Shown piece by piece: positions 1 through 6,583 of a DNA stretch of 30,452 bases (the first letter of the stretch is position 1; every line of letters begins with the position of its first letter). The notes under the pieces were generated by a model. The model was given only the letters and a program-made list of their open reading frames with translations. It had not been told where the DNA came from and did not search any database. The stretch is from the IMG/VR virus record IMGVR_UViG_3300024515_000289, positions 1 to 30,452 of that record. One strand, given 5' to 3'. The position numbers were made by a program, and so were the translations under genes. This DNA comes from a virus.

Positions 1-16
1 TAGGTGCGTAGTTCAT
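1..16 (-). CDS. Start of a further gene, cut by the window edge
   Basis: An ATG at 16 overlaps the TGA stop of the preceding gene in an ATGA arrangement, the same coupling used by its neighbours. Only five codons are visible (M-N-Y-A-P), so nothing can be said of the product. The call rests on the overlap pattern alone. Confidence 0.3.
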
Positions 17-279
17 TCTTCTACTCCGAAAAATGTTTTATGTAATGCTTCAAGATAATTGTCGGTGCCTAGGTGATCGTTGCCATTATCAATCTTGCTG
101 TAGATGCTTGCACATTCCCGAACAATGGACTCAGCGAACTTACGTGCAGTGCCGCGCCAAATATCACTATGATAGATGTTAAAATTAGCCTCCGCAGCCA
201 AAGCTTCAAATTTATCATTAGGATCTTTGACCAGAACAGTTTTATATGCACGGTCAAATTCAGGAAAATCACTCTCCAT
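13..279 (-). CDS. Small phage protein, VRECA-motif family, copy 4
   Basis: This 88-residue protein has no function I recognise. It shares the stretch FAESIVRECA (residues 48-57) and an end of the form FFGVEE with the products at 269-532 and 660-881, so the three look like paralogues. I chose the ATG at 279 rather than the upstream start at 366. The longer form would lie deep inside the preceding gene and begins with a hydrophobic stretch that is an out-of-frame reading of that gene. It overlaps the preceding gene by 11 bases and is the last complete gene of a tightly coupled string of tiny genes. Probably expressed early with them (inference). Confidence 0.7.
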   Translation of the reverse strand: MESDFPEFDRAYKTVLVKDPNDKFEALAAEANFNIYHSDIWRGTARKFAESIVRECASIYSKIDNGNDHLGTDNYLEALHKTFFGVEE

Positions 280-532
280 TATCAACTCCCAAATGTTCTT
301 CAATGTCACTTGCAGCCACAAGCATAGCGTCTGAAATACTAGGATCACACATACCATCTTCAACAAACATCAATTCGTAATCAGTTTCACGTAACCTGTT
401 AGCACATTCCCTAACAATCAACTCGGCGAACTTTTCCAACAACTTTGGAATGTATTGTTCCTGATCCTGCGTAGCAAACTCAATGGCATATTCAGCCGCT
501 TGTTTTGCTAATTCTTCAGTTCGTTCGTTCAT
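269..532 (-). CDS. Small phage protein, VRECA-motif family, copy 3
   Basis: This 87-residue protein begins MNERTEELAKQA and carries FAELIVRECA near residues 35-44, then an acidic C-terminal half ending in an HLGVD-type motif. The start at 532 is fixed by an ATGA overlap with the stop of the 44-residue gene at 529-663; an ATG 12 bases upstream is less likely. Proteins opening with MNER..EL and containing E-L-I-V-R-E-C are common as hypotheticals in T4-like phages (from memory). Function unknown. Confidence 0.75.
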   Translation of the reverse strand: MNERTEELAKQAAEYAIEFATQDQEQYIPKLLEKFAELIVRECANRLRETDYELMFVEDGMCDPSISDAMLVAASDIEEHLGVDNGE

Positions 533-663
533 TCTATGCTCCAAATGTATGCAGGTGGCAACCCAGCAAGACTGTTTCTAACCTGCTCGTAGGTACCATA
601 TCGTTGAAATTCCTTAGTAGAATAACAGTCCCACACCCGTACAGTCCAGTTTCGTTCGCTCAT
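529..663 (-). CDS. 44-residue hypothetical protein
   Basis: Reading the minus strand from the ATG at 663 gives a 44-residue frame (M-S-E-R-N-W-T-V-R-V at the start, ending W-S-I-E). It fills exactly the gap between two VRECA-family genes. Its ATG overlaps the TGA of the gene before it (ATGA at 660-663), and its own TGA overlaps the ATG of the next (ATGA at 529-532). That double coupling is the main evidence that it is real. It is rich in aromatic residues, with no membrane segment and no motif I recognise. Confidence 0.65.
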   Translation of the reverse strand: MSERNWTVRVWDCYSTKEFQRYGTYEQVRNSLAGLPPAYIWSIE

Positions 664-881
664 TTTTCAACTCCGAAATGTTTTTCAATCTGTTCACCTG
701 CGGCTCGCAATACAGCACTATCGCCACCTTCGACATCTTCCAAATCTGTATTACGGGCAATTCGAGCACATTCCCTGACTATCAACTCGGCTAACTTTTC
801 ATTGTATCGTGCCATTGAAAAAGCATTACCACTTACATCATTATTAGCCTGTTCAGCAAGTTTGTGAATTAACGTGTTCAT
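660..881 (-). CDS. Small phage protein, VRECA-motif family, copy 2
   Basis: This 73-residue protein has the family core LAELIVRECA (residues 31-40) and ends HFGVEK. It begins MNTLIHKLAEQA, close to the MNER..ELAKQA opening of the copy at 269-532. Its start overlaps the stop of the lipoprotein gene as ATGA (878-881). Function unknown; predicted mostly helical and cytosolic. Confidence 0.75.
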   Translation of the reverse strand: MNTLIHKLAEQANNDVSGNAFSMARYNEKLAELIVRECARIARNTDLEDVEGGDSAVLRAAGEQIEKHFGVEK

Positions 882-1105
882 TTTTCTATAGTTACTGAAG
901 TCCGGGAATATTTACCACCTTTATAAGCGGTTGTGGAACTATTGGGACATCTAACTACAATAATCTCCCCAAGACCATTTGATATTGAATAAATCTTACA
1001 GTCACTTAGGCCCTCGGGTAGAACAGTAAAATCGTTACGTTCCTTGGCGCTTGGACTACAACCAGCCAACAAAATTATAAAAGTTAACAGGCATATTGTT
1101 TTCAT
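878..1105 (-). CDS. Small phage lipoprotein
   Basis: This 75-residue protein has a classic lipoprotein signal: MK at the N-terminus, a hydrophobic run, then the lipobox L-A-G-C with the modified cysteine at residue 16. The mature part is short (about 60 residues) and contains two further cysteines (C36 in SDCK and C53 in VRCP). Similar small lipoproteins with an LSDCK...VVRCPNS pattern occur in other T4-like phages (recalled, not searched). It should be membrane-anchored, facing the periplasm. A role in lysis or in blocking superinfection is conceivable, but nothing here shows it. Confidence 0.75.
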   Translation of the reverse strand: MKTICLLTFIILLAGCSPSAKERNDFTVLPEGLSDCKIYSISNGLGEIIVVRCPNSSTTAYKGGKYSRTSVTIEK

Positions 1106-1122
1106 TTTAGTAAGTTCCTTTT

Positions 1123-1326
1123 TTATCTAGAAAGAACTCTAGTAAGTTCTGCGTGAAGCTCGTCCACTTCGTCTTGTGGCACATAAAAATCCGTAGTGGA
1201 ATCATAATATTGCCCAACCTTGGGATCATAGTATAGCACACGGCCGTTTGCAAAGTAAAACGGCCCTTCGAGACCTTTACGGGGTTGAAAGCGAGCATCA
1301 CGCTCGCCTAGTACAGTATAACCCAT
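1123..1326 (-). CDS. Conserved phage protein, 67 residues
   Basis: I chose the ATG at 1326 (M-G-Y-T-V-L-G-E-R) because a GGAG ribosome-binding site lies about 7 bases upstream, inside the end of the small membrane gene before it. A longer frame from 1371 would overlap that gene. The protein is rich in aromatic and charged residues (FYFANGRVLYYDPKVGQYYD). It resembles a hypothetical family often seen in marine T4-like phages. Function unknown. Confidence 0.7.
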   Translation of the reverse strand: MGYTVLGERDARFQPRKGLEGPFYFANGRVLYYDPKVGQYYDSTTDFYVPQDEVDELHAELTRVLSR

Positions 1327-1327
1327 A

Positions 1328-1459
1328 TTAAACTCCAAAAACCAGTATTGCGAATATAAATCCTGCAACAAAGGCCAGCATAAGACTTACTGCACGATCA
1401 CCTTGTTCGGGAGTAGGGGTGGGTATGCTATCTATAATTTTAACCAGATTATTTTTCAT
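1328..1459 (-). CDS. 43-residue single-pass membrane protein
   Basis: A 43-residue frame starts at the ATG at 1459, preceded by a strong ribosome-binding site (AAGGAG, 6 bases upstream). Residues 1-22 are polar (PTPTPEQGDR). Residues 24-43 are one hydrophobic segment (L-M-L-A-F-V-A-G-F-I-F-A-I-L-V-F-G-V) ending at the stop. The product should be a small inner-membrane protein with a cytosolic N-terminus. It ends two bases before the start of the next gene. Function unknown. Confidence 0.7.
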   Translation of the reverse strand: MKNNLVKIIDSIPTPTPEQGDRAVSLMLAFVAGFIFAILVFGV

Positions 1460-1469
1460 TATCCGCTCC

Positions 1470-1895
1470 TTATTTTACCAGTGCGTAGGGTTTATTCCAG
1501 CGACCAATGTTAACGTCAATATACCAGCCCACGTTAAAGTAATCGCTCTGGATATCGCTCTTATCCCAGTTGCCGTCGTTCATTGCGGGTATAACTTCCT
1601 GCAGGAACTCCAGAGCGCGACCGCTAAAGTGTTCTTTGTACCAGTAGGGGTTTACATCTAGAATATTTCTTTTGCGCAAGTAATCAATCTCATCCTGCGC
1701 CATATACTTTGCATAAGACTTATTTTTGTCTGTCTCAATATAGTTTTCAATAAAGTCGATTTCGCCCTGCTTGATATTAAGGCACAAGGTGCTGTGATTG
1801 CGAACTGCAAGGCTAGCTTTAATGTTGTATTTTTTGCAAATAGCTTTAATAGTGGGTGCCAGCTTTGCTTTGAGTTCCTGGGATACGTATGCCAT
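1470..1895 (-). CDS. Conserved phage protein, 141 residues
   Basis: The start at 1895 (M-A-Y-V-S-Q-E-L) is supported by AAGGAG 7 bases upstream and by a near-perfect sigma70 promoter at 1926-1954, which lies inside the alternative longer frame and so rules that frame out. The N-terminal part (A-P-T-I-K-A-I-C-K-K-Y then SLAVRNHSTLCLNI) matches a hypothetical family I know from many T4-like phages, where the HSTL motif is constant. The C-terminal half is aromatic (NVGWYIDVNIGRWNKPY). It is probably an early cytosolic protein; function unknown. Confidence 0.75.
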   Translation of the reverse strand: MAYVSQELKAKLAPTIKAICKKYNIKASLAVRNHSTLCLNIKQGEIDFIENYIETDKNKSYAKYMAQDEIDYLRKRNILDVNPYWYKEHFSGRALEFLQEVIPAMNDGNWDKSDIQSDYFNVGWYIDVNIGRWNKPYALVK

Positions 1896-1925
1896 TTGTT
1901 GCTCCTTATTAATTACTATAACCAC

Positions 1926-1954
1926 ATTATAGCAATCCAGGGGGTTATTGTCAA
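1926..1954 (-). promoter_or_regulatory. Sigma70 promoter, consensus -35/-10
   Basis: On the minus strand TTGACA (1949-1954) and TATAAT (1926-1931) are separated by exactly 17 bases. Both hexamers match the bacterial housekeeping consensus completely. The start point would be near 1919, giving a leader of about 24 bases with AAGGAG before the ATG at 1895. It should drive 1470-1895 and the string of small genes beyond. Confidence 0.9.
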
Positions 1955-2011
1955 CCAAATTATTTGTTGCAAAATAACTAACAAAAAGGTTGCATATATG
2001 CTAACTGTTGT

Positions 2012-2401
2012 TTAATTGTTAACTTCTAGATTTTTTAAGTAGGTTTTAAGATCGCCGTCTAGCAAGGCCAGCATACTGGCATCGCTCTCGTCAAAAACAA
2101 TAATAAGTTCGTTTTGATGAAGGAAATAAACTCCGGGAAAATAACGTTCCAGTTGAATTAGATTTTTGTTGGCTAGGCGTTGTTTGAGAGTGAAACTATA
2201 ATGTTTTATATTTAAAATTTTAACTAGGAATCTAAAACCAAATGCAGTAAGTCTTAAACTGTTATCATCTGTAAAGTTCCACCATACCGCTTTTCTAAAA
2301 TCTTGATAGTTAAGATCTGTTTGAGTGCCAGCTAACTCAAGATATTTTTTAGTTAGCTGTGACTGCGAATGGGATTTAGGGGTAGATACGATTGCCGGCA
2401 C
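2012..2401 (-). CDS. Hypothetical phage protein, 129 residues
   Basis: This frame overlaps the end of the preceding gene by 26 bases and begins with GTG at 2401; no internal ATG comes before residue 108. I see no clear ribosome-binding site, so the exact start is uncertain. The protein has a basic, serine-rich N-terminus, a central block (QDFRKAVWWNFTDDNSLRLT) and an acidic end (FDESDASMLALLDGDLKTYL). No known domain is recognised. Confidence 0.55.
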   Translation of the reverse strand: MPAIVSTPKSHSQSQLTKKYLELAGTQTDLNYQDFRKAVWWNFTDDNSLRLTAFGFRFLVKILNIKHYSFTLKQRLANKNLIQLERYFPGVYFLHQNELIIVFDESDASMLALLDGDLKTYLKNLEVNN

Positions 2402-2663
2402 TTAGCAGTACCACGGTAAATTTATCTGTCTTAAAGAGCGCATTTAGTTTTTTGCACAGATTGACTGCGTGACCAGGATTACTAAAACTAGTCTTTTTGT
2501 ATTTGGGGCCAGGATAGCTGACCAACATATTACTACTTTTTAAGTTAATGGGACGATCTTCGTAGAACACCGCCCAGATACCTTCACTGCTCAGAATCTG
2601 CTCGCTCTTGAAAGTTACTTTATCAGTGTGCTCTATTAGGACAGTTGGTTTAGGTCTAGACAT
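2376..2663 (-). CDS. Hypothetical phage protein, 95 residues
   Basis: The frame starts at an ATG at 2663 with GAGG upstream. It follows a T4-late-like motif at 2681-2688. The protein contains EGIWAVFYEDRPINLK and a lysine-rich block (GPKYKKTSFSNPGHAVNLCKKLN) that could bind nucleic acid, though this is only composition. It overlaps the next gene by 26 bases in another frame. Function unknown. Confidence 0.65.
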   Translation of the reverse strand: MSRPKPTVLIEHTDKVTFKSEQILSSEGIWAVFYEDRPINLKSSNMLVSYPGPKYKKTSFSNPGHAVNLCKKLNALFKTDKFTVVLLSAGNRIYP

Positions 2664-2680
2664 TTTAATTCCTCTACGTT

Positions 2681-2688
2681 TATTTATC
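2681..2688 (-). promoter_or_regulatory. T4-late-type promoter motif
   Basis: The minus strand reads GATAAATA here, one base from the T4 late consensus TATAAATA and within the NATAAATA form I recall for marine T4-like phages. It continues as AACGTA, so a 13-base block (ATAAATAAACGTA) is identical to the one upstream of the gene at 27622-28566. It lies 18 bases upstream of the ATG at 2663. Recognition by a gp55-type late sigma factor is inferred; no such gene is in the window. Confidence 0.5.
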
Positions 2689-2714
2689 CTAGAAAAAGGT
2701 ATAATCTACGTATA

Positions 2715-2936
2715 TTAAAAACCGCCCCCATCCATAGCTACAGTAATTATTTCATCAGGTTTTTTTGAGGTTTCTATTCTACCCACGGTGGCAAAGTGAT
2801 TGAGTAAATCAAAGATTTCAGTGTGTAGGTTTTTTGCTTCCTGGGCAGTAAGAATAAGTTGTTTGCTATTATTTTGACTTAGTATTTTTATTTTATCATT
2901 AAAAGATTTAAGATTGGGGCTTAGATAATGTTCCAT
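2715..2936 (-). CDS. Small conserved phage protein, DGGGF terminus
   Basis: This 73-residue protein has a helical core (LTAQEAKNLHTEIFDLLNHFATV) and a striking C-terminus, V-A-M-D-G-G-G-F. I recall similar small phage proteins with a conserved LH.EIFDLL core and a MDGGGF tail. Function unknown. It begins two bases after the stop of the preceding gene. About 50 bases after its end lie unoccupied sequence and the late-type motif for the next block. Confidence 0.65.
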   Translation of the reverse strand: MEHYLSPNLKSFNDKIKILSQNNSKQLILTAQEAKNLHTEIFDLLNHFATVGRIETSKKPDEIITVAMDGGGF

Positions 2937-2938
2937 TT

Positions 2939-3418
2939 TTATTGTTCCTTGATAGCGTTATGGGCTTCGAGTTTTGTGGCAAATGGTCCTAGAAAACTAT
3001 GCCTGTTTACTGTGATTAATTTAGGACAAAACTCTACTAGCCATTCTGTTTTTTCTTTTATTGCAAAATAACCTGCGCAGAAATAACTTTTACTTTTTTT
3101 AGTCTTGGTATATACACTTACACCTAGTCTGACTTCTCGCATTGCATTTTGTGGTATTACATCTGTAGGGAATCCATCAAGAACTTTATTAGTCTTAATA
3201 GAATTAGTTTCTTTTTTTACTGGGCTAGTATAAGTCTCAAATTTTATATTATGCGACTGCCCTAGAGTTTTAATAGTGGGGTATTTGTTTCTATTATGTT
3301 CTTGGACATAGACATAGCCACCATCTTCCACTGCCTGCACAGTGCCAATTTTGTTGCCATTATTTTCTACTATCCAGTATTTGTTTTTTACAACTGGTCG
3401 GGCTACAAGTTTAATCAT
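2939..3418 (-). CDS. Conserved phage protein, 159 residues
   Basis: I use the ATG at 3418; the frame is open three codons further to a TTG. The C-terminal 90 residues (GFPTDVIPQNAMREVRLGVSV, then TKSKSYFCAGYFAIK-type and FCPKLITVNRHSFLGPFATKLE) match a hypothetical family common in marine T4-like phages, in which S..FCAGY and FCPKL are constant. The N-terminal 60 residues are beta-rich (WIVENNGNKIGTVQAVEDGGYVYVQEH). It overlaps the preceding gene by 8 bases. No catalytic motif is evident. Confidence 0.7.
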   Translation of the reverse strand: MIKLVARPVVKNKYWIVENNGNKIGTVQAVEDGGYVYVQEHNRNKYPTIKTLGQSHNIKFETYTSPVKKETNSIKTNKVLDGFPTDVIPQNAMREVRLGVSVYTKTKKSKSYFCAGYFAIKEKTEWLVEFCPKLITVNRHSFLGPFATKLEAHNAIKEQ

Positions 3419-3593
3419 TTTGTTCAAGATTGAAGTATTCCTTTAGATAAGAAATATCATCGCCGCGGCGATGCGCCTCGTCAATACACTCTTGTAGGAG
3501 TAATCGGGCAAAGGAAATTTGTAAGTTTGTGTTAATTACAGGATAATGAGATCCTCCTGCTGCAAGACTAATTTTGTAAATTTTTTCGTTCAT
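3411..3593 (-). CDS. Small phage protein, distant VRECA-family member
   Basis: The start at 3593 (M-N-E-K-I-Y-K-I) overlaps the TGA of the nucleotidase gene as ATGA, which decides it over upstream ATGs. The 60-residue product carries F-A-R-L-L-L-Q-E-C, a clear variant of the FAELIVREC core seen in three genes near the left edge, and the same MNE opening. It is therefore probably a fourth, separated paralogue. Function unknown. Confidence 0.7.
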   Translation of the reverse strand: MNEKIYKISLAAGGSHYPVINTNLQISFARLLLQECIDEAHRRGDDISYLKEYFNLEQND

Positions 3594-4090
3594 TTTTTCC
3601 ATTTCAGAGTATTCTCTAACCAAGTTTTGCATTCAGCCCATTCTCTATACTGAAAGGATTGGCCGCCGTGATTGGTCCAATCCTGACAATTAGATTCTCT
3701 ATCGTCTATTAATATATCTCCAGGCTGACAATGCTGCCATTTGTCTTTACTGTATGGACCAAAAAACACTGGGATTCCGGGGAAATTGTCTGCAGCCCAG
3801 CGAACTTTGTCATAAAATGCAAAGGGTAAATCATTGTCTCTGGGTATAGCAGTTAAAAAAGCAATGAATATGTCTTTATCAAAATTACTAAACCTGTAGT
3901 ACTCTATCCAATCAACAAGATCTTTGCCACCGGGCTTTACTTTAAGATCACGATACAATCTTGAATTTTGAGCAAGCTTGTTCCAGATGTCATCAGGATA
4001 TTCACCAGTACTGGGTGGCGCACCTACTGTTCGTTCCGCATACTCATTGAAGTCTGCCACGACTCCGTCCATATCTATAAAGATATTCAT
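3590..4090 (-). CDS. HAD-type 5'(3')-deoxyribonucleotidase
   Basis: This 166-residue protein begins with HAD motif I (F-I-D-M-D-G-V-V-A-D, nucleophile D6 and acid/base D8). Motif II is a threonine near residue 80 (AFLTAIP), a lysine lies in KDKW (around residue 117), and motif IV is ILIDDR (D129, D130). The arrangement and length fit the NT5C family, which dephosphorylates deoxynucleoside monophosphates. In a phage this would adjust nucleotide pools or recycle host DNA. It is coupled by ATGA overlaps on both sides. I am confident of the fold and fairly sure of the class; the substrate is inferred. Confidence 0.8.
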   Translation of the reverse strand: MNIFIDMDGVVADFNEYAERTVGAPPSTGEYPDDIWNKLAQNSRLYRDLKVKPGGKDLVDWIEYYRFSNFDKDIFIAFLTAIPRDNDLPFAFYDKVRWAADNFPGIPVFFGPYSKDKWQHCQPGDILIDDRESNCQDWTNHGGQSFQYREWAECKTWLENTLKWKK

Positions 4091-4266
4091 TCTATTAACT
4101 TCCTTATTTCCTGTTGCATTTTTAAAAATCTAGTATTGCTGCTTTCGGGAGGAGCATTTTTAAAAAAATAAAAAAGCCAGACAACAACCAAAACAGCAAC
4201 TAAATAGGTTGCATAACTCCAAAATTTTTCTAGGATTTTAATCCAGTTTAGCGGTAGGTCCTTCAT
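4087..4266 (-). CDS. 59-residue membrane protein
   Basis: This short frame runs from the ATG at 4266 to a TGA at 4087. Both ends form ATGA overlaps with neighbouring genes, which is strong support. Residues 20-35 form one membrane segment (T-Y-L-V-A-V-L-V-V-V-W-L-F-Y-F-F). A basic N-terminal amphipathic stretch precedes it, and a polar C-terminal tail of about 24 residues (ESSNTRFLKMQQEIRKLIE) may be helical. Function unknown; possibly a small holin-like or membrane-anchor protein, but nothing confirms this. Confidence 0.7.
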   Translation of the reverse strand: MKDLPLNWIKILEKFWSYATYLVAVLVVVWLFYFFKNAPPESSNTRFLKMQQEIRKLIE

Positions 4267-4493
4267 TCTTGTAATTTCCCCCAGGTATATTCAGTGTCTT
4301 TAATGTGAGCCACTGATTTAATCCAACCTTTATCCACAGCCGTTTTTATCATTGTTCTATATTCCTGCGGACAATCAGGGCTAATGTACATCATAGCACG
4401 AGGATAGACAGCCCAGCCATCGGTTATCTGAAATCCCGGCTCTGACTCAACAATCCTAATTATATTGTTTTTATGTGAAGCGTACTCAATCAT
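4263..4493 (-). CDS. Hypothetical phage protein, 76 residues
   Basis: The ATG at 4493 (M-I-E-Y-A-S-H-K) overlaps the TGA of the preceding gene as ATGA, so the upstream start is rejected. The protein has a small alpha/beta look (GFQITDGWAVYPRAMMYISPDCP then TMIKTAVDKGWIKSVAHIK). No motif points to a function. Confidence 0.65.
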   Translation of the reverse strand: MIEYASHKNNIIRIVESEPGFQITDGWAVYPRAMMYISPDCPQEYRTMIKTAVDKGWIKSVAHIKDTEYTWGKLQE

Positions 4494-4717
4494 ACTTCGC
4501 CTTCTTCTACCACTCGAGTCTGACAAGTAGTGCCACGGACATAAAGCTGAGCTTCTTCTAGTGTATCGAAAGTCTTGGGTCTGTCGTACATACTTTTACT
4601 GCTAGTGCCTTCAGTGAGAGTCCTCCAGAACTTAATCCACATCCAACTAAACTGGAATTGTACGACGTAGAACTTCTTTGCATCATCGTTAGTGTACTCG
4701 ACAATTCTATATTTCAT
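4490..4717 (-). CDS. Conserved phage protein, 75 residues
   Basis: The protein starts MKYRIVEYTNDDAKKFYVVQ and continues with a tryptophan-rich block (FSWMWIKFWRTLTE) and an FDTLEEAQLYV segment. A similar layout is frequent among T4-like phage hypotheticals. It follows the exonuclease gene with an ATGA overlap. Function unknown. Confidence 0.65.
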   Translation of the reverse strand: MKYRIVEYTNDDAKKFYVVQFQFSWMWIKFWRTLTEGTSSKSMYDRPKTFDTLEEAQLYVRGTTCQTRVVEEGEV

Positions 4718-5703
4718 TGGTATTCAGCCCCTAGCATTTCAGCATATTGTGTGGCACTCTCGCTGAGTTTTACTAGATCATAACGTCCACAGAATTTTAA
4801 AAACTGCGCACCTATCATCTTGGTCTGCTTGGATACACTATTACTAGTGATAGTTTCTGTAATCTTGGCACGAATATTTTCCGGCTGTGCGCTAAGATCC
4901 ACTAGTATACGATTGCGATTATAGTCATCTAGTACACGATGTTCTACGCCCTCGTGGTCCACCCATTTTTGTAACATTAGGTTATTCCAGGAGTATCCGC
5001 GACTTTCGCGATCAGCATAAGCTTCAATTAGGCCTATTTTATTTTTACTCCCCTTGGTACGCACTCCCGGATAAGCTGAAAAGATATTATCGCTGGAATC
5101 TCCACGCATACATTTTTCAAATAATATCCATTGTGGATCTGGAATAGTCTTGGGCTGTTTTGTTTTTTTATCTATAACAAGATTGCCCTTCTTATCTAGT
5201 ATGCCATCTAGAGTGTGCAGTTCGTCCTGAATGCCATTGTATTGCACCACGTTGTTGGCAAGAAGTTGATGAAAGTCTGTATCACTACTTACTATTATGT
5301 GAGAATCATTGGGATGCGCCTGTATCCAACCTGCAACCAGATCGTCACCTTCTAGTTCAGAATGTTGCAGTACTGTGCAATTGGTCTTTTCTATTAGAAA
5401 CTTTTGTAATGTATCAAAGGTTTCCCAGAACATACGATCTTCTTCTTGTTCACGTTCTGTTAGGGCAGCTCGTGCCACAGCTCGGTTTGCCTTATAGGGT
5501 TTATAGTAGTCCTTGCGCCAGCTGCGACCCTCTAGTGCGAACACCACGTGGTCAGCTTTTTGATCACGCCAGGCCTTAAACACACTACCCAGAGTTACGT
5601 GTAGAGCAAAACCAACTCGTTCTTCGGCCGTGCTGGCTCTATGTGCGGCGTGTCTGGCACGGAAAAAGGTATTAGCAGTGTCAACAATCAGATATTTTTT
5701 CAT
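4714..5703 (-). CDS. rnh: T4 RNase H-type 5'-3' exonuclease (FEN family)
   Basis: At 329 residues this is slightly longer than T4 RNase H (305). The FEN/PIN-fold acidic residues are in place: D8 in LIVDTAN, the basic arch block near residues 58-74 (EGRSWRKDYYKPYKANR), E117-G-D-D121 in SELEGDDLVAG, D141-T-D143 in SSDTDF, and G-D-x-S-D-N in KCMRGDSSDNI. The family removes RNA primers and flaps 5'-3' during lagging-strand synthesis, working with polymerase and clamp. The start at 5703 is the first in-frame ATG. No Shine-Dalgarno sequence precedes it, and the promoter at 5710-5738 puts the transcript start on this ATG. It heads a block of small coupled genes. Confidence 0.88.
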   Translation of the reverse strand: MKKYLIVDTANTFFRARHAAHRASTAEERVGFALHVTLGSVFKAWRDQKADHVVFALEGRSWRKDYYKPYKANRAVARAALTEREQEEDRMFWETFDTLQKFLIEKTNCTVLQHSELEGDDLVAGWIQAHPNDSHIIVSSDTDFHQLLANNVVQYNGIQDELHTLDGILDKKGNLVIDKKTKQPKTIPDPQWILFEKCMRGDSSDNIFSAYPGVRTKGSKNKIGLIEAYADRESRGYSWNNLMLQKWVDHEGVEHRVLDDYNRNRILVDLSAQPENIRAKITETITSNSVSKQTKMIGAQFLKFCGRYDLVKLSESATQYAEMLGAEYQ

Positions 5704-5709
5704 AGTATA

Positions 5710-5738
5710 ATAGTAGCTTATTACACTAATTTTGTCAA
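5710..5738 (-). promoter_or_regulatory. Sigma70 promoter for RNase H, leaderless geometry
   Basis: TTGACA (5733-5738) and TACTAT (5710-5715) lie 17 bases apart on the minus strand. The -35 box is inside the last codons of the preceding gene. Seven bases downstream of the -10 box is the A of the RNase H ATG (5703), so the message would start at or next to its start codon. A TATTAT at 5707-5712 is an alternative -10, but its spacer would be 20. Confidence 0.75.
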
Positions 5739-6203
5739 ATGTTCCGAAATATAAGTTGCCCAGATTCTATGAGCCTGGCCATTAAAATAACCATTTTGAT
5801 TAGGTTTATGCCCACGTTTGGTAAGATAACTTATGTAATCTGAAGTGGGATAAAAAATATGACGCACTTCCCTATCTTTAAGATAGTTACTCAATTGTCT
5901 GAATTTTTCCAGATCCCTAAAGGGAAACCCCAGTACAACTTTAAGCGCACCACGTTGCCAGTTTCTATCAACATAGTTTTTGGTATGATACAAAACATCC
6001 ATTTCGGTATTTCGTATATCAGCCTCGACCTTGATTTCCGCTTTAAAAACGTCTGCTAATAGACAGGGCCAGCTTGTGGCATAATTTGTTGGATGCGGAA
6101 CACGGCCTTGATACCAAAGATCAAAATCTTCCTCTGCAACAGCGTAGGGTACTTGTGCGTAGGCACCTGCACAATGTCCGTCACCGTTAACATAGATTAT
6201 CAC
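5721..6203 (-). CDS. SGNH/GDSL-like protein with altered active site
   Basis: This 160-residue protein opens with V-N-G-D-G-H-C-A-G-A, which resembles the GDSH-SAG block I recall from a phage SGNH-hydrolase-like family. Near the C-terminus G-Q-A-H-R-I-W-A matches the block that carries the catalytic histidine. Here the position of the nucleophilic serine is glycine (GDG in place of GDS) and the next serine is cysteine. If the homology is right, the usual serine chemistry is lost. It ends 17 bases before the RNase H ATG and begins with an ATGA overlap with the gene before it. The family call is tentative. Confidence 0.55.
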   Translation of the reverse strand: MIIYVNGDGHCAGAYAQVPYAVAEEDFDLWYQGRVPHPTNYATSWPCLLADVFKAEIKVEADIRNTEMDVLYHTKNYVDRNWQRGALKVVLGFPFRDLEKFRQLSNYLKDREVRHIFYPTSDYISYLTKRGHKPNQNGYFNGQAHRIWATYISEHLTKLV

Positions 6204-6583
6204 GACACTTCAGTCCTTCCGTTTCCTAGATTTTTTCTATTAACGGATAGTCTATCAGTGTCATTAGCTTCATATTGTTCGTAGGTCTCCATAACCACAT
6301 TGCGGCAGATTGTCTGAAACCATTGTTCAACAATCTGGCTATCGTCCTTGCCCTGATAACCTGCTCTAACAAGTTTGCTAACAAATTGATCGTTCCAGTC
6401 CAGTTCAAAGGCACCATTGCCTATATTATCCGGATCAAGGTCTACACTTAATATGCCCACCCAGGGCTCACCACGCTCCGTGGCTAGGTCCTTGGGAGAT
6501 TTAGACTTGGCGCTTACTCTAGTCTTACCCTTGGTTTCTTTACTAGTTGTTGTGGCAGTAGTTGTTGTTTTCTTAGTAACCAT
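6200..6583 (-). CDS. Conserved phage protein with TK-rich N-terminus
   Basis: Of 127 residues, the first 35 are low-complexity Thr/Lys/Ser (KKTTTTATTTSKETKGKTR), likely disordered. The rest is a folded domain with G-A-F-E-L-D-W-N-D-Q-F-V near residue 58, then an IVEQWFQTICRNV helix and a RKNLGNG..EVS tail. I recall this W-V-x-x-L...N-G-x-F-E-L-D-W-N family as conserved in T4-like phages without an assigned function. It overlaps the DUF1289 gene by 11 bases. Confidence 0.7.
   Translation of the reverse strand: MVTKKTTTTATTTSKETKGKTRVSAKSKSPKDLATERGEPWVGILSVDLDPDNIGNGAFELDWNDQFVSKLVRAGYQGKDDSQIVEQWFQTICRNVVMETYEQYEANDTDRLSVNRKNLGNGRTEVS

Noticed and set aside
505-867. A 120-codon plus-strand open frame
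   Set aside because: It is antisense to three ATGA-coupled small genes with family resemblance and is an artefact of their codon use.
1107-1301. A 64-codon minus-strand frame overlapping 1123-1326
   Set aside because: It is out of frame with the conserved MGYTVLGER protein, has no ribosome-binding site, and would overlap it almost entirely.
4714-5703. High frequency of the tetranucleotide CTAG
   Set aside because: CTAG, often rare in bacteria, is common here (about nine by hand count in this gene). With a moderately AT-rich genome and many CTA/TAG-containing codons the excess is modest, and I could not compute a proper expectation.
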